The notes: generated from the sequence alone by a model not told the origin. 64,000 nt of DNA from Coprinus comatus (GCA_034638255.1 JAWPGT010000009.1:434001-498000), one strand, 5' to 3'; positions 47,945-59,486 are shown, numbered from the stretch's first letter. Program-made: numbers and translations.

Positions 47945-49420
47945 ATGGCACCATTAGCGTCCAGGAGACATTCAAAGAGCAAAGGAAGGAGACTAACACA
48001 TGGCGGAGGTTCGACATTCACATCCTCAACCCTCTTTCGTAACTCTTTCACTAAAAAAAAACTCATTTCACAGACCTCTCCGCGTCCAACTACAGCCATT
48101 CATTTACAGTGCGCCAGCAAAAGGGTAAAGGCTTAGAAACTACAAATGACAAATCCTCTGGTACATCTGGTACATCTCAAGATGACTCTCGTACGTCTTC
48201 TAACTCTCCTCATTATACCGAATAATAATAATAACTCTGCCCCTTACTTCATTACCGTTCTCCCTTTGTTCCATAAACAGAAGGAGGTAGTGCCAAAGGT
48301 ACCGGTGGTTCGTCGAAAGGGTCCACCGGTGGTGAAGCACCCATTCAAAACTCAAAGTCTGGATCTGACTCAACATCCGAATCATCAGCTCCGTCAAAAG
48401 GTCAGACTAATGGCGGGACTACAGGCACAAGTACAAGTCGTACAAGTGGAGGAGCTAATACCGATGCCGAAGCTGCTCGTAAACCTAACACGAACAACAC
48501 TTCTTCGGGTAATACTGGTGGTGAGAAAGTTTCTGGAGGTAGTGACCAAACAAATTCCAAGTCGGGTGGATCTCAAGTAAATCAATCATCCCAAGAAGGA
48601 GGAGCAGGGAGAACTACAGGAAATTCTAGAACTGGTGGTGCTCAGACTGATGACAAGTCAAATGTGAAGGGTGCTAACCAAGTTGATGGAAATGTCACAA
48701 ACAAAGGCAGTTCTGATACGGGTGAGTTGCAAGTGTGGGCAATCAAATTCCAAACCTACCCTCATCATTATCATCATTATCAATTTTACAGGTTCACAAC
48801 AAGGTAAAACTCAAGCAAACGATAATGTGAAACCTACATCACAACAACAAGATTCTCCTCCTCCTCAGAAGCAACAGGGGAATAATAAACCTGCGGATGA
48901 ATCCTCGGCATCAAATCAATCCCCAGATCCGGATCAAAAACCACAACGACAATCATCATCATCAACATCAACCACTTCCGATGTGAAATCTGATCCCGGG
49001 AATGGTGAGTACCTACTCTTTTTTTAAAAGATATACTTTCTTTCTCAGGATATCCATATACTAATCATTTTCGTGATATACAGGTGGTCCATCTGGTGAT
49101 AGTAGAAATGGAAATCAGAATAGTGGAGGAACTGCTGTGAATGATCAAAACAGGAACGACAAGAACAACAACAGTAACTCCAACTCCAATTCATCACCTC
49201 AGGTGGCACCTCCCTTGAAGCAATCAAACAACAACGACACCGACAATGGCAATAAGGAAACTGACAAACCTAACTCACCTCCACCTTCATCCTCACCTGA
49301 GTTGAATAACGATAGTAACAAGGGAAACCCTAGAGGTGGTAGTGGAGCAACATCTGGGAATGGTAACGGCAACAAGAACAATCAAGGAGGTGGACGTGTT
49401 GATGATGCTAACCAATCTAA

Positions 49421-49485
49421 TTCCAACTCCAACTCCAACTCCAACTCCAACACCAACTCCAACTCCAACTCCAACTCCAACTCGA
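49421..49485 (+). repeat. AACTCC hexanucleotide repeat
   Basis: About ten near-perfect AACTCC units, encoding alternating Ser-Asn within gene A. Prone to length change by slippage. Confidence 0.85.
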
Positions 49486-50039
49486 ACCCACCATCAACAT
49501 CCCCGAATCAAAACCAATTCAACAATGTTAACGACGGAAACTTTGGAAAGGGAAAAGAGAAACCTACCAATGACAACAATGTCAACCCTAACCAAAGTCA
49601 AAATCAAACTCCTGGTACGTCAAACTCTTCATCATTAAAGCATTAAACATTAATAACTCACATCATTACACGTTTCTTTAAATATATAGGTCCCAATACC
49701 AATGATAACAACGACTCACCTAAGACCAATGATGGGAAGAATGACGGTGGAAGAGGGGGAGGAAGAGGTGGTCGTCCAGATCAATCAAACAATAACTCCA
49801 ATTCCAATTCCAACAATTCCAACTCCAATGATGGCCAAACGAACCAAGGTGATCAAGCCAATGCTCAGCCTGACAGAGGCAAAGGCAAAGGTGATGGCAG
49901 GGGTAATCAACCTAACACCGACAATGGTCCCGATTCCAACAACCCTAATCCTAAAGGCGGAAAGAATGATGACCCGCCCGGAGGAGGTGGCAGCAAGGAC
50001 AATAACAGTAACCAAGGTCCTGGCCAAGATGGAAAAGGT

Positions 50040-50920
50040 GGAAAGAAGGGTGGTGGTTTATTAGGTGATAATTTATTAGGTGGTGTGTTTGGTGGTGGTA
50101 AAAAGGATGATAACAAGGGAAATTCGGATGGTAAAGATGGTTCAAATTCAAATGGTGGTGTCGGTGGCGGTGGCGGTGGCGGACGTGATGGTAAAAATGA
50201 TAAAGGCAATGACAATGGTCAAGGCGGTCAAGGTCAGAATCAAGATGGAAAGGGGGGAAATAATGGTGGTTCAACTGGAGGCGGTAGGAAGAATGATGAT
50301 AAGGGAAATTCGAAGGGTGGTAATGACAATTCGAATGGTGGTGGTGATGATAACAAAGGTCAAGATGGAAAGGGCGGAAAGAATGGTGGTTTATTAGGTG
50401 GGTTGTTTGGAGGTGGGAAGAAGGACGATGACAAGAAGGATGATGACAAGAAGGATGATAACAAGAAGGATGATGACAAGAAGGATGATAATAATGGTGG
50501 TGGAAAAAATGGTGATAACAATGGTAAAGGAGGTCAAGATCAGGATGATAAGGGAGGGAAGAATGGCGGTTTGTTAGGTGGGTTGTTTGGAGGTGGCAAA
50601 AAGGATGATAACAAGAGCAATTCGAATGGAGCCAGTAATAATGGTGGTAAAGGAGATGATGATAAGGAGGACAACTCGAATAGCAATAACGGTAATGGTC
50701 AGAATGGAAAGGGGGGAAAGGATGGGGTTTTGTTCCCTATACTAGATGGTGTAAAAGACGGTGTAAAAGATGTAACACACATTATCGGAGGCGGTAAAAA
50801 AGATGAAGACAACTCGAATGGCGGTAATGGCAATGGTCAAATTGGAAATGGAGGAAAGGATGGGGGTTTAGTAGGCAATGTAGGTGGTGTAGTAGGTGGT
50901 GTCATCGGAGGTGGTACGCC
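50040..50920 (+). repeat. Imperfect protein repeats (GGLLGGLFGGGKKDD type) in gene A
   Basis: At least five copies of a unit consisting of a basic/Gly lead (GGKNGG), a hydrophobic glycine-zipper patch (GLLGGLFGGG or variants such as GLVGNVGGVVGGVIGGG) and an acidic-basic tail (KKDDNK). Copies start near 50050, 50382, 50560, 50716 and 50854. Confidence 0.75.
50416..50492 (+). repeat. AAGGATGATGACAAG-type 15-bp tandem repeat
   Basis: About five head-to-tail units of 15 bp encoding KKDDD, within gene A. Confidence 0.85.
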
Positions 50921-53188
50921 ATTTGAAAACCATAACGATCACCAAAACGACAATCCCAAATCAGATAATAACGGGAACAATGGCGGTGGCTTTGGCCTTG
51001 GCCCAATTGTCGGACCTATATTCAATCCTCCAAAACCTTCAAAAACTCGAGGAGGGAATGGAGAGGGCAGTCAGAGCACTCCGACTAAGAATGCCAACAA
51101 TGGAAATCATGATCATAACGGTGGTCTTGACATCCCAGTTGTCATCTCCCAGGTCGTCTCTCGGGTCACTCCTATAATCAATCCCCCGTCTAATACTCAA
51201 GGAGGGGACGGAAATGGTGGTCAGAATACTCATGACAATAACGGAAATCAGGGCGGTAATTCACCACAACCACCCAAGACCCAAGGGGGGAACGGGAACG
51301 GGAATGGGAATGGGAATGGGAATGGAAATAATAATCAAAACAATCCCAAGCCCCCCGTCATCATCACGGTTTCTCAACCCATTGTGAGGCCCACACCCGA
51401 ACCTAACCAACCGCCTCAGCAAACCCAAGTTCTATCTACGGTAACTCGACCTTCTCCAGCCATCAGACCGACGGAAGTTCAAGCAACTGCTCCTCTGTCA
51501 ACTCGTTTCTCGACAATCATTGTCCAGCCAAGTCCGACGGTGAACAACAATGCAGCTAATAACCAACCTGGGACTGCGCTTGGTGACGCGTAAGTAACAG
51601 TAGAGTCTTCTGGGGACCAAATATCATACTGATGGACTTTGTAGTGCTCAAATCACACCCGTAACTTCTGCACAAGCTCTAGTAAATGATAAGAACGCTG
51701 GAACTGGTTCTTTGATAAGCACATCCGTTCGTGGTCACTACTACCTTTGTTTCCTCTGGCGTTTTCACCGATGAAGTTACCTCTACACTCCCGAATGGTT
51801 CAGTTGTTACACTGACTTCAACTTCAACTGGTACTAGAACACTCACTACTACTACCTCCATTCCAACAACGACAACGCTTGGTTTCACAAGGTGAAGTTC
51901 ATAAGACCACATATTATACCATACACATAAGTATTGATAATAATGAATAGCGCCAATACTGGACCCCCTACAGCACTAATCGGAGGAATAATCGGTGGAT
52001 GCTTCGTCATCTTCTTGGCCATTGTTGCATTATGCATCCTCAGACGAAAGAGACGTCAGGCTTCTACGAATATTCGGCTTATATCGGAACCATCTACAAC
52101 ATCCCCTTCTTCAGAGTATGAAGCTCGAAGTATGGCGAACGTAAACCGAGCAATTCCTGCTACACTAGCCACAGATGTTCCATCGTCGGACATGTCAACT
52201 GGATCAATGAGATCAGCATACAGCCAGAGGATTGTAACCAGGAAACCTGTTCCTCCGTTGGTTCAACTTCATCTTCCTACCGACTCTTCATCGGATGTCA
52301 ACTCTCTATCTCGTTCTTTTGCCAATACGAATCCCGTCTCTTTCCTGAGCTTTGGGAGCAACCGTAGTGATGAACCATACACAGATAAAGAACTGGTTAA
52401 CGTTACTTCCAACGAGGGTGTCGGTTTCCCAGGTGCTACTATGGTTACTTCATTAAACGCCTATCCTGTCATGGCTCCTATTGCTTCCGATCCCTTCGCT
52501 GACCCAAAGCCAAACACATTCATTCACGAGGACCCTTTCAAAGATCCGAAAGACCAGGACGATAAGCGGATCTCTAGTCAAAGCACTCACAGTGGTCTCT
52601 CTTACGCTTCTTTGACTCCATCCCAAGTAGACCGACGACTGGCAGCGTCTTCAATTCATAACCCGAATGCGAAGCATGTATCTACAAAGAGTGGGCTCTC
52701 TTATGCTTCATTGACTCGGCACATAAGTGCAAGTTCCAACTCGAGCTCCGATGCTTCGGACAAACGGCTTTCTGTGCAGAGTGGTTCATCAATTGAATCG
52801 AGCTCTAGTGTTGCCACTATCAAAGCTTCTGGTATTACGGCTACTAGATTGTCTACCGCTGATTCCGTGAAATACGTGAGTATTTTTTTCTGTCAACGTT
52901 GATATCGATGGACTGAAAGTGTTCTTTAGATTGGTTTTGCGATGTAAATTTAGTTGACATTGATATCCCCGGACTATTAGGACAATAAGCAGTGTTGAAC
53001 TCTTTTATGTCCTTGTACTGTCTTTACGGGCTTGCTTTCGCTCCTTGAACATTTTGCGTTCTTGTAATAATGACTTATTGGACTCCATTTTCATGTATAT
53101 AGTATATCTTGTGTTGCAAATTATCTCTACAGGATAGAATATTCATATACCCTAAGGAAAAAAGAAAAGGCTGAGCGGGATTTAATCG

Positions 53189-54278
53189 CTACAGTACAAG
53201 GTCAATAACATTTTGGACAAAGTGATCAATTCCTGTATCACTAAGCGAACCGTGAACTTTGCTTGCTTTATACTGTTTTCTAACATAAATCCCGCCTTGT
53301 TCAATTATTGCACTATCTTGAAGACGGAAGTGGTCGTATGTAATGTCGAATCGTGATATATCAATGTTAATGAGAGATCGGGGATTTTTTATCATTTCAG
53401 TCAAGTCGCTCGGCGTTCTGAGTAGAGTGTCCAACATGTATCTAAGGATGTATTTAATATTGTTTAATGAATGATGTCGCGAACTAGAAGGACGTACTGC
53501 AATATTGATGCTCGTTGATCGCCTAGTTTCGGAAGTTTGGTCCATTTGGCATCGTGTACTACCATGACAAGCTTACTTGGCCTCTCCTTTACCAGGCTTT
53601 GTTGTATTTCTACATCAAGATCGTTGAACGTGTACATACGAGCGTTCGTATGATTATGTATATGCCATTGTTGAGCTTTCCCTTGTAGTTTGACATCATA
53701 TAATTCATCTCCTAATCCCGGTTTCTCCATAGGTAAAGAAGAACCCTCTCCACTACCAGTCAATCCCATTAACGAACAATATACCAATCGAGTTTTCAAT
53801 CATGTAGGCGGATGGTAGGTTCATTAGTGATTGTATAAACGAGATCATCACGAAGTTGTCGCATCCATATTGGTGTATACATTGAGTTATACACTCGTGC
53901 GCGAGAGTCATGAAGTAATACAGTAACCAGTGGACCTGCTGTATAACGGAAGAACATTGGAAAAAACCAAAGAGTTGCTTTGATTTCTGCGATTGATATA
54001 TCACATTTGTCGTCCATAAATCGATAATCTTCTACCCAGAATTGTCCCCAGTAAGGCTCGTTATATGTTGGCCAATGAGCTCTAAGTCTAATAGAAGCGA
54101 TAGTTATTTTATGGTGATGTTTTCCTTTACGAATATAAGTGATGTTATGAAGGGATGTTGGTCGAATGGAGCTAATGGTAATGCTGTGACCAAGAAGTGC
54201 AAAGAAGATGGGCAGGCTGATGATGATTGAGAGTAGTGTGATTATCCATACATGGGATGAAACTAGCTTCCAGTTCAT
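53189..54278 (-). pseudogene. FMP27/SABRE-like N-terminal fragment with 1-nt frame break
   Basis: Coding blocks in order: from ATG at 54278 to about 53800, then 53498..~53799 in a shifted frame, an intron 53442..53497, then 53189..53441. The N-terminus has one hydrophobic segment (WIITLLSIIISLPIFFALLG) followed by SIRPTSLHNITYIRKGKHHH, reminiscent of the N-terminus of FMP27/Hobbit/SABRE bridge-like lipid-transfer proteins. Later TPIWMRQLRDDLVYTI and DVEIQQSLVKERPSKLV also fit that pattern. Those proteins exceed 2000 residues; here only about 350 are present. A stop (TGA, 53796-53798) interrupts the first frame right after IRLHD. One extra base would connect it to KTRLVYCSLMG. I find no intron that bridges the two frames. 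Family assignment is tentative; the frame break is seen directly. Confidence 0.5.
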
Positions 54279-54697
54279 TGTGCGTGTGTGTGCCGGTGAA
54301 CACTGGAAACCCACTGAGGCGGCCAACTTGTGATGTCATCATAGATATAAATAAACACAATCAAATAAATGTAAAATAAATTTGTTCTTGATTTGTCTCC
54401 TACTGATGTCGTGATACCTGTCGCAAATTTCTGGAACGGGGCTTGTGAAGAAAGAAATAAACTATAAACATCTCTCACACATAGCTTTGGTATTCTTATT
54501 TTTAAGGTGAATGATTCCAGTTCGAGCTCTATAGTAGTGTGTTGTTAGTAACGAGCAAGGAATCAAGATAGTCACTATTAATGAGCGTACACTCGTAGGA
54601 TCATTGATGAACAACATCCAACGATCTGTTTGTTTACTATTGTCCAGGGAACAATCCCCAATGTATATTTCTACGTGTCAGTCAGCACCATTTTATC
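54279..54697. other. Intergenic: promoter region of mucin-like gene C
   Basis: No clear gene. An upstream first exon with a signal peptide for gene C might lie here but I cannot identify one. Confidence 0.4.
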
Positions 54698-56452
54698 ATG
54701 GGTCCAGGATTGCGAAACGAAACTGGATTCTCCCGCCTTCGATTCGAAATGGTGGATATCGATGAAACAATCGAGAATCCTTCTTCCTATTCTTCAGCTA
54801 TCACCGAGCCTGTTACAACCGCGAGTACCTCACCACAAGTCGCGTCATCTACGACTACATCCAACAGCCTGAGGTGCCTTACTTGATCATTCACTTCTGA
54901 CTTGTGGAATTGACTAACACGTTCAGCTCGTTTACGGCCACCCCAACGGGCTCTCTTGACCAAACCTCCCCCATGGACGTGCCCACCGATGCACCGACGG
55001 ATGTACCCACCACCGCCCTCACAAATATTTCTACCAATACAGACTCGGTTCCATCTTCTGTGTCGACTGTATCTACCCATACAGGGTCTCCCGCCGAAAG
55101 TCCCTCACCATCTTCAACGGCCGCGCCTACCCCAACAGGGTCTCCCTCCGAAAGTCCTACACCAACTCCTTCGACGACCCGGCCTAACCACTATATTCCA
55201 TCAGCAGATGCCACTCCAACGACATCTATACACCAAGGCATCTCGTCAATCAATGAACTTCCTTCCTCGTTGCCTTTTGCTATCACCCTAACAAGTACAA
55301 AGTTTTCTCAGATTCCTTTGTCACCTTCAGACTCCTCGGCAAGTCGATCTACGGCAATAGCGTTCGCAAATGCAAATGTTGTTGTCGACTCCACCATTGT
55401 TACAATCACTACCGAAACCATAGTATCCTTTACAACTACCAATACTCGACCGAATGGTTCCCTCGTGACTCTGACATCAAGCTCCACATCTATGCTTACG
55501 ATTATATCAACTTCTTATTACACTAATTACACGCCCGGTATTACACCACCAACTAGTGCTCCTGTCATGTATGTTTCTCACATGCTCATTTATTTCACAA
55601 TTCTAATAGTGCCTTTTTGATAGTGCAACAGACTCCAACAACAAGGTTGGGGTCATTGTTGGTGTGGTATCTGGTGTCGTTGCCCTTGTCGCTATCGGTT
55701 TCGGCATATTCTGTATGTATCGCAGGAGAAGACGTCAGAGTCGCGAAGTTTCGTACAGAAGTACCGCTCGAAGCGAAGATTTCCACGATTACGATGAAGA
55801 AAGGAGAGCAGAGGTAGTTCCGGTAATGGCAATGTCTACTAATTTGCAATCACCATCAGCTTTGTCGTTCGACGATCCGCAGGGGTACAAACGTCCCGGT
55901 TCCCTTCAAGTAGAAGATTATACCGCAGTATCCCAACCACTCCGTTTGTTGGATGCAATTCCTCCACCATTCTTCCCTGTTGCATACCAACCAACAGGAA
56001 ATGATCCCTCATGTATTGATGCCGACATTACCTCTGTCAACTCTATATCAACAACCTCTGATGAGTTTACGAGGAATAGTATTGATAGGTTATATTGGGC
56101 GCGACTATCAGATGATGGAACACTCGACATTGCATATCCAGAATCAGAAACGCTTCATAGCATGATGCTAAGAAGGACCCCAGTATCATCCAGGACCTTG
56201 AATATAGAGCGAGACTCTTCCAACTCTAGCACCGTGGTAGGACCGGAGCTTCTTCAGGATTACAATTCAGAACGTTCATCTGTTACCAGTGCTAGCGCTT
56301 GTCTATACCCGGTTCTAGAACCTACTACTACTACAAAGCCACCGGAACTTGCTGACAAGAAGTTGTCTATAAGAAGCGAGTTGTCATATGCGACACTCTC
56401 ATCTTTAGAGTTACGGAAGAGGCATCATTTTGAAGGATCTTCAATATCTTGA
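54698..56452 (+). CDS. Mucin-like single-pass membrane protein C (intact paralogue)
   Basis: Exons 54698..54873, 54927..55568, 55624..56452; 548 residues as modelled. Extracellular part: Ser/Thr/Pro-rich with duplicated STAAPTPTGSPSESP-like units, likely heavily O-mannosylated. Then RPNGSLVTLTSSSTS, matching LPNGSVVTLTSTSTG in genes A and B. One transmembrane helix (VGVIVGVVSGVVALVAIGFG) is followed by an RRRRR stop-transfer. The tail of about 250 residues is acidic and Ser-rich and ends with DKKLSIRSELSYATLSSLEL, which aligns with the DKRLSVQS and GLSYASL elements of gene A. The architecture resembles fungal SKG6/WSC-type wall sensors, but no WSC domain is present. The ATG at 54698 lacks a signal peptide, so the true start may be upstream. 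Confidence 0.7.
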
Positions 56453-56938
56453 ACTTCCAATTTAATGCACATTTTTCTTGAATATTACAGCTGGGATGTT
56501 TTGCTTGATTTTTGTTATTTTGTAGATGGACTACTATACATTTTGAGACGGTGCTTGTAGGACCATTGAGCATTCTTTTTGGAACTATTCAGTAGTACTT
56601 GTGGGACTTTTATTTATGTATATAGTATTTAAATGTACTAACTTGTATGTCGCTTGTGAGGTGAAACCCGGAACAAGACCCCTGCAGATTCAGAATTAAA
56701 ATAACCTGGCCTTATAGAAATCCAAACTGCCTACCAAAACTACTATTTATGAAACACTTAAACAGTTTTTGTTTTATTTTTCATTCAGTAAAAGTCTAAC
56801 CCGGATATAATTCTGATATTATCAGGATGGAAACACCGCGCTTGTCGAGTTTAGAGCTTGAATATATTACGCCAGTCATTCAAAAACCGGTTCTGGGAAT
56901 TGTAACAAGGAGTCGAGACGTCCATGGGCGTCCATAAC
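56453..56938. other. 3' flank of gene C
   Basis: AT-rich; no gene found. Confidence 0.5.
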
Positions 56939-57810
56939 GGATAATTCTATTTTCAGCAACCCCGGTTGATGCATCAACACAGGATTGACTTCGTTTTCCA
57001 GCAACCCCCTCATACCAACCAACGTTGAAATTCCAAACGGGGAACATTGACATCCCGGGATGGGACGTCTGACCGACCGGCGATGGCATCAGTGATCGAT
57101 TAATTGTAAGAGAGAGTTCTAACATCTTCAGTGACACAGCGACTCAGGCTTGGGTATGCTTTTCTGCTGTGGTATATCAATAAAATACATGTCAAAACAT
57201 GTCCTCTTGGAAGTAATATCAGACCAGATTAAATATACATGACTGTAATCTAATCTAACCTCCACATTTACATCTACCAAACATGCGACACAATTTGTGG
57301 GCACAAAAGTTGTATAGAGAGTTGAAACAATTGGGAATGTGGATGGGAGTATAACGAGTATGGTAAAAACATCTGAAAGTACAAACATAAGAAGGTATAA
57401 CGAAGAAAAGGTTGGCTACTTACTATGGCTCGTATATGATATACCATCACAACAGCCTAAAAAAATCGAAGCTCGCCTAACCTAGGATCCAGATGTACCA
57501 GAGAGAACAACCAGAGACCAACAGGAGCTTGAACATGATGAGCATCCAGGAAATCATGTGAGTTAGTAGCCAGCCACCGAAGACCACGCAAGCCATTAGA
57601 TTCAAGACCAAAGAGTGTTAAGATTTATCTAGCATAGAGTCAGGTCCGGTTGAGCTCAAGAGAAATGCGTGCGTTCTGTCTCATCATTATCAAGCACGTG
57701 ATTGCCGTCTGATCAGTGATTGCCACTCAACCGGGAGTCTGCCGGAAGTATGACTAATATTGGCAACCTGGTTGCTGAATAAAGGAGGGGGTTGCTGAAT
57801 AGAATTATCC
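56939..57810. mobile_element. Putative degraded element bounded by inverted repeats
   Basis: GGATAATTCTATTTTCAGCA begins at 56939; the reverse complement of 57790-57810 reads GGATAATTCTATTCAGCAAC, the same apart from a 2-nt indel. The word CAGCAACC recurs just inside both ends (about 56954 and 56996 on the left; inverted near 57767 and 57790 on the right), like the subterminal repeats of DNA transposons. No transposase frame is recognisable inside (872 bp), so it would be a non-autonomous or decayed copy. No target-site duplication was confirmed. Confidence 0.45.
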
Positions 57811-58274
57811 ATCCATAACTATAGGTATCGTAAATCATGTCAATATGGCTCAGAGCTAATCGACAATCTCCTGATAGTTGATACGGATACCGCTGTGTTG
57901 GTTGACTTGGGATTGGCTCGGCCGTTTCATGGGTAAGTTTACGCACCTTGTTTCAGCATTCACTGTCTTTCGCTTGAGACATATAGCCAATTATCATCTC
58001 GCTTAGAGGATCGACAAAGGTATAAAGGGCTGCCATGTCCAACCTAGATTTCTCAGTGCCCGGCGCATTTACACATACAACAAGTAAGTGAAAACCTACT
58101 TGGAGTCGTCAAACTTTCTTTAACCATTCACTTTTCACAAGAGTTACTTCGGCTGGTCCTGTGTAACAACACAAAAAAACCCAATCATGTAGGCGTTGAA
58201 TATTATCTACAGCCATACCAAATGCTAAATCTTTACTAGCTTCTACTTCTAAACCCACACATACCTCAAACACC
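57811..58274. other. Upstream region of the secreted kinase-like gene
   Basis: Contains the kinase relic listed separately (57862-57932) and the promoter and leader of the next gene; no intact gene. Confidence 0.5.
57862..57932 (+). pseudogene. Protein kinase relic (catalytic-loop to DFG region)
   Basis: The frame reads DNLLIVDTDTAVLVDLGLAR then PFHG, ending at a GT. This matches the catalytic-loop Asn through the DFG/DLG strand of protein kinases (D-N-hydrophobic-hydrophobic ... V-D-L-G-L-A). No upstream HRD and no continuation that I can support, so it is a fragment or an isolated exon of a decayed gene. It lies 340 bases before the secreted kinase-like gene but is not a copy of it. Confidence 0.5.
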
Positions 58275-59486
58275 ATGAAGTTCTCTGCATCTTTTGTTAT
58301 TCTCGCCTGTGCGCTCGTCAAGTCCACAATTGCTTTACCACTAGTAGGTTTTTTTTAATTATCAAACCATCCGCTTTCCGCAGTGATATTGACCACATCA
58401 CTAGGACATGGAAAACATGGAACTTGTTGAACGTGATTACGAAGGACACGATCTTGAAGCTCGAGACTATTATGACCTCTATGAAGAAAGGTCTTTTGAT
58501 GACTTTGAAGAACGAGACCTAAATGCAAGAGCCCCACCAAAGAAGCCGACTAAAACAGGGACTACTACTCCTAAAGAAACGAAACCAGCTTCAAAGCCGA
58601 GTGCAAACAAAAGCTGCAAGTCCATCCCTAAAAAAGGTGGGTCTAGTAAGAAAACTCGGTCCATCATGTATGGACGTGAAACCACTGGTAAAAGTAAGTC
58701 TTGGTTGTTTTTAATACAACACTCACACCCTAATACACGGATTTCTCAGCTATCACTTTGGGCGGCAAGTCATACCTACTTGGGGATGAGATATCAGGAA
58801 ACAGTGGTTCTAAGGTGAGATAAAAATTCACGACACATTCATTTACCAAAAGTGCCATACTTATCTTTATGTTTAGACATTCATCGTCGGCAGTGATCTC
58901 TTTGCTAAACGGCCTGGAAAGGAAGGAGCTGCGCCCGCAGACTTTGCCAAAGAAGTCGAAAATACAAAGGCAGCTTCTACAGCTCTCGATAATGGGTTGT
59001 TCGTGGCTGAGGGTACCTCTAATAAGTATGCCTGGTTAGTGACCAAGAAAGCTCCCGGAGTGGAGATCTTGATACGTTGGGCTATGAATCCTACCAAATA
59101 TGCTACCAAGAAATCTTGTGAAGATGATATGGCTGCTGCAAAACTAGTTATCAAGGCTCAATTAGAAAAGATGAAACCGGCCGGTTTTGTACATGGTGAT
59201 AATCATCCCGGAAATGTGAGTAACACGCGCCGTTTTATCATTTTATTTCATTGATTGATGGAAATTAAAGTGGTATGTGAATGAATCTGGATCAGTTACT
59301 ACCGCTAGTCCAATTGATTTCGGGATGGTACAACCAACAGTAAGTGATCTAACGAATGACTTGATGAAATTGTTGAATCTAACACAATATTTCTAGACTA
59401 TGAGTCTCGACACATTGCTCACACAATTTACATACAATGCTGCGGGCTGGAAATCAATTCAAGATTGTTATAATGTTTGCAAGTAG
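58275..59486 (+). CDS. Small secreted protein with kinase-like fold
   Basis: Exons 58275..58343, 58405..58693, 58750..58814, 58877..59215, 59271..59339, 59397..59486; 306 residues, all splices GT-AG and in frame. Residues 1-21 are a clear signal peptide (FVILACALVKSTIA). Residues 24-115 are a charged, low-complexity region with repeated ERD/EARD/EERD units, then Lys/Pro/Thr-rich sequence. The C-terminal 190 residues read like a compact phosphotransferase: a Gly-containing turn (ISGNSGSK), a Lys in LFAKRPG, a possible helix-C Glu (DFAKEVENTK), the catalytic loop GFVHGDNHPGN and the metal-binding SPIDFGMVQP. HGD-x-HPGN plus DFG is the aminoglycoside-phosphotransferase/ABC1-type pair. Secretion of a kinase fold suggests an effector or extracellular function; activity is unproven. 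The mature domain is shorter than typical kinases (about 250 residues). Confidence 0.75.

Larger units (their letters stand above)
47945..52947 (+). pseudogene. Mucin-like single-pass membrane protein A (+1 frame break)
   Basis: Exons 47945..48038, 48074..48190, 48281..48721, 48792..49004, 49084..49614, 49690..51589, 51645..51891, 51951..52875, 52930..52947. The first six join in frame into about 1100 residues of Ser/Asn/Gly/Asp/Gln-rich ectodomain. Then a Thr-rich module (TFVSSGVFTDEVTSTLPNGS), one transmembrane helix (ALIGGIIGGCFVIFLAIVAL) with an RRKRR stop-transfer, and a Ser-rich tail with two GLSYASL motifs, ending KYIGFAM. The total is 4486 nt, one base too many. Comparison with the copy at 60.7 kb places the extra base near 51726-51730 (GTTC here, ATC there). 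It is either a pseudogene or a sequence error. No signal peptide is visible in this start, so an upstream exon may be missing. Function unknown; a wall-spanning sensor or adhesin is plausible. Confidence 0.7.

Noticed and set aside
56880..57137. 85-codon minus-strand open frame with SHPGMSMFPVWNFNVGWYEG
   Set aside because: Lies inside the putative inverted-repeat element, has no recognisable domain and no splice continuation.
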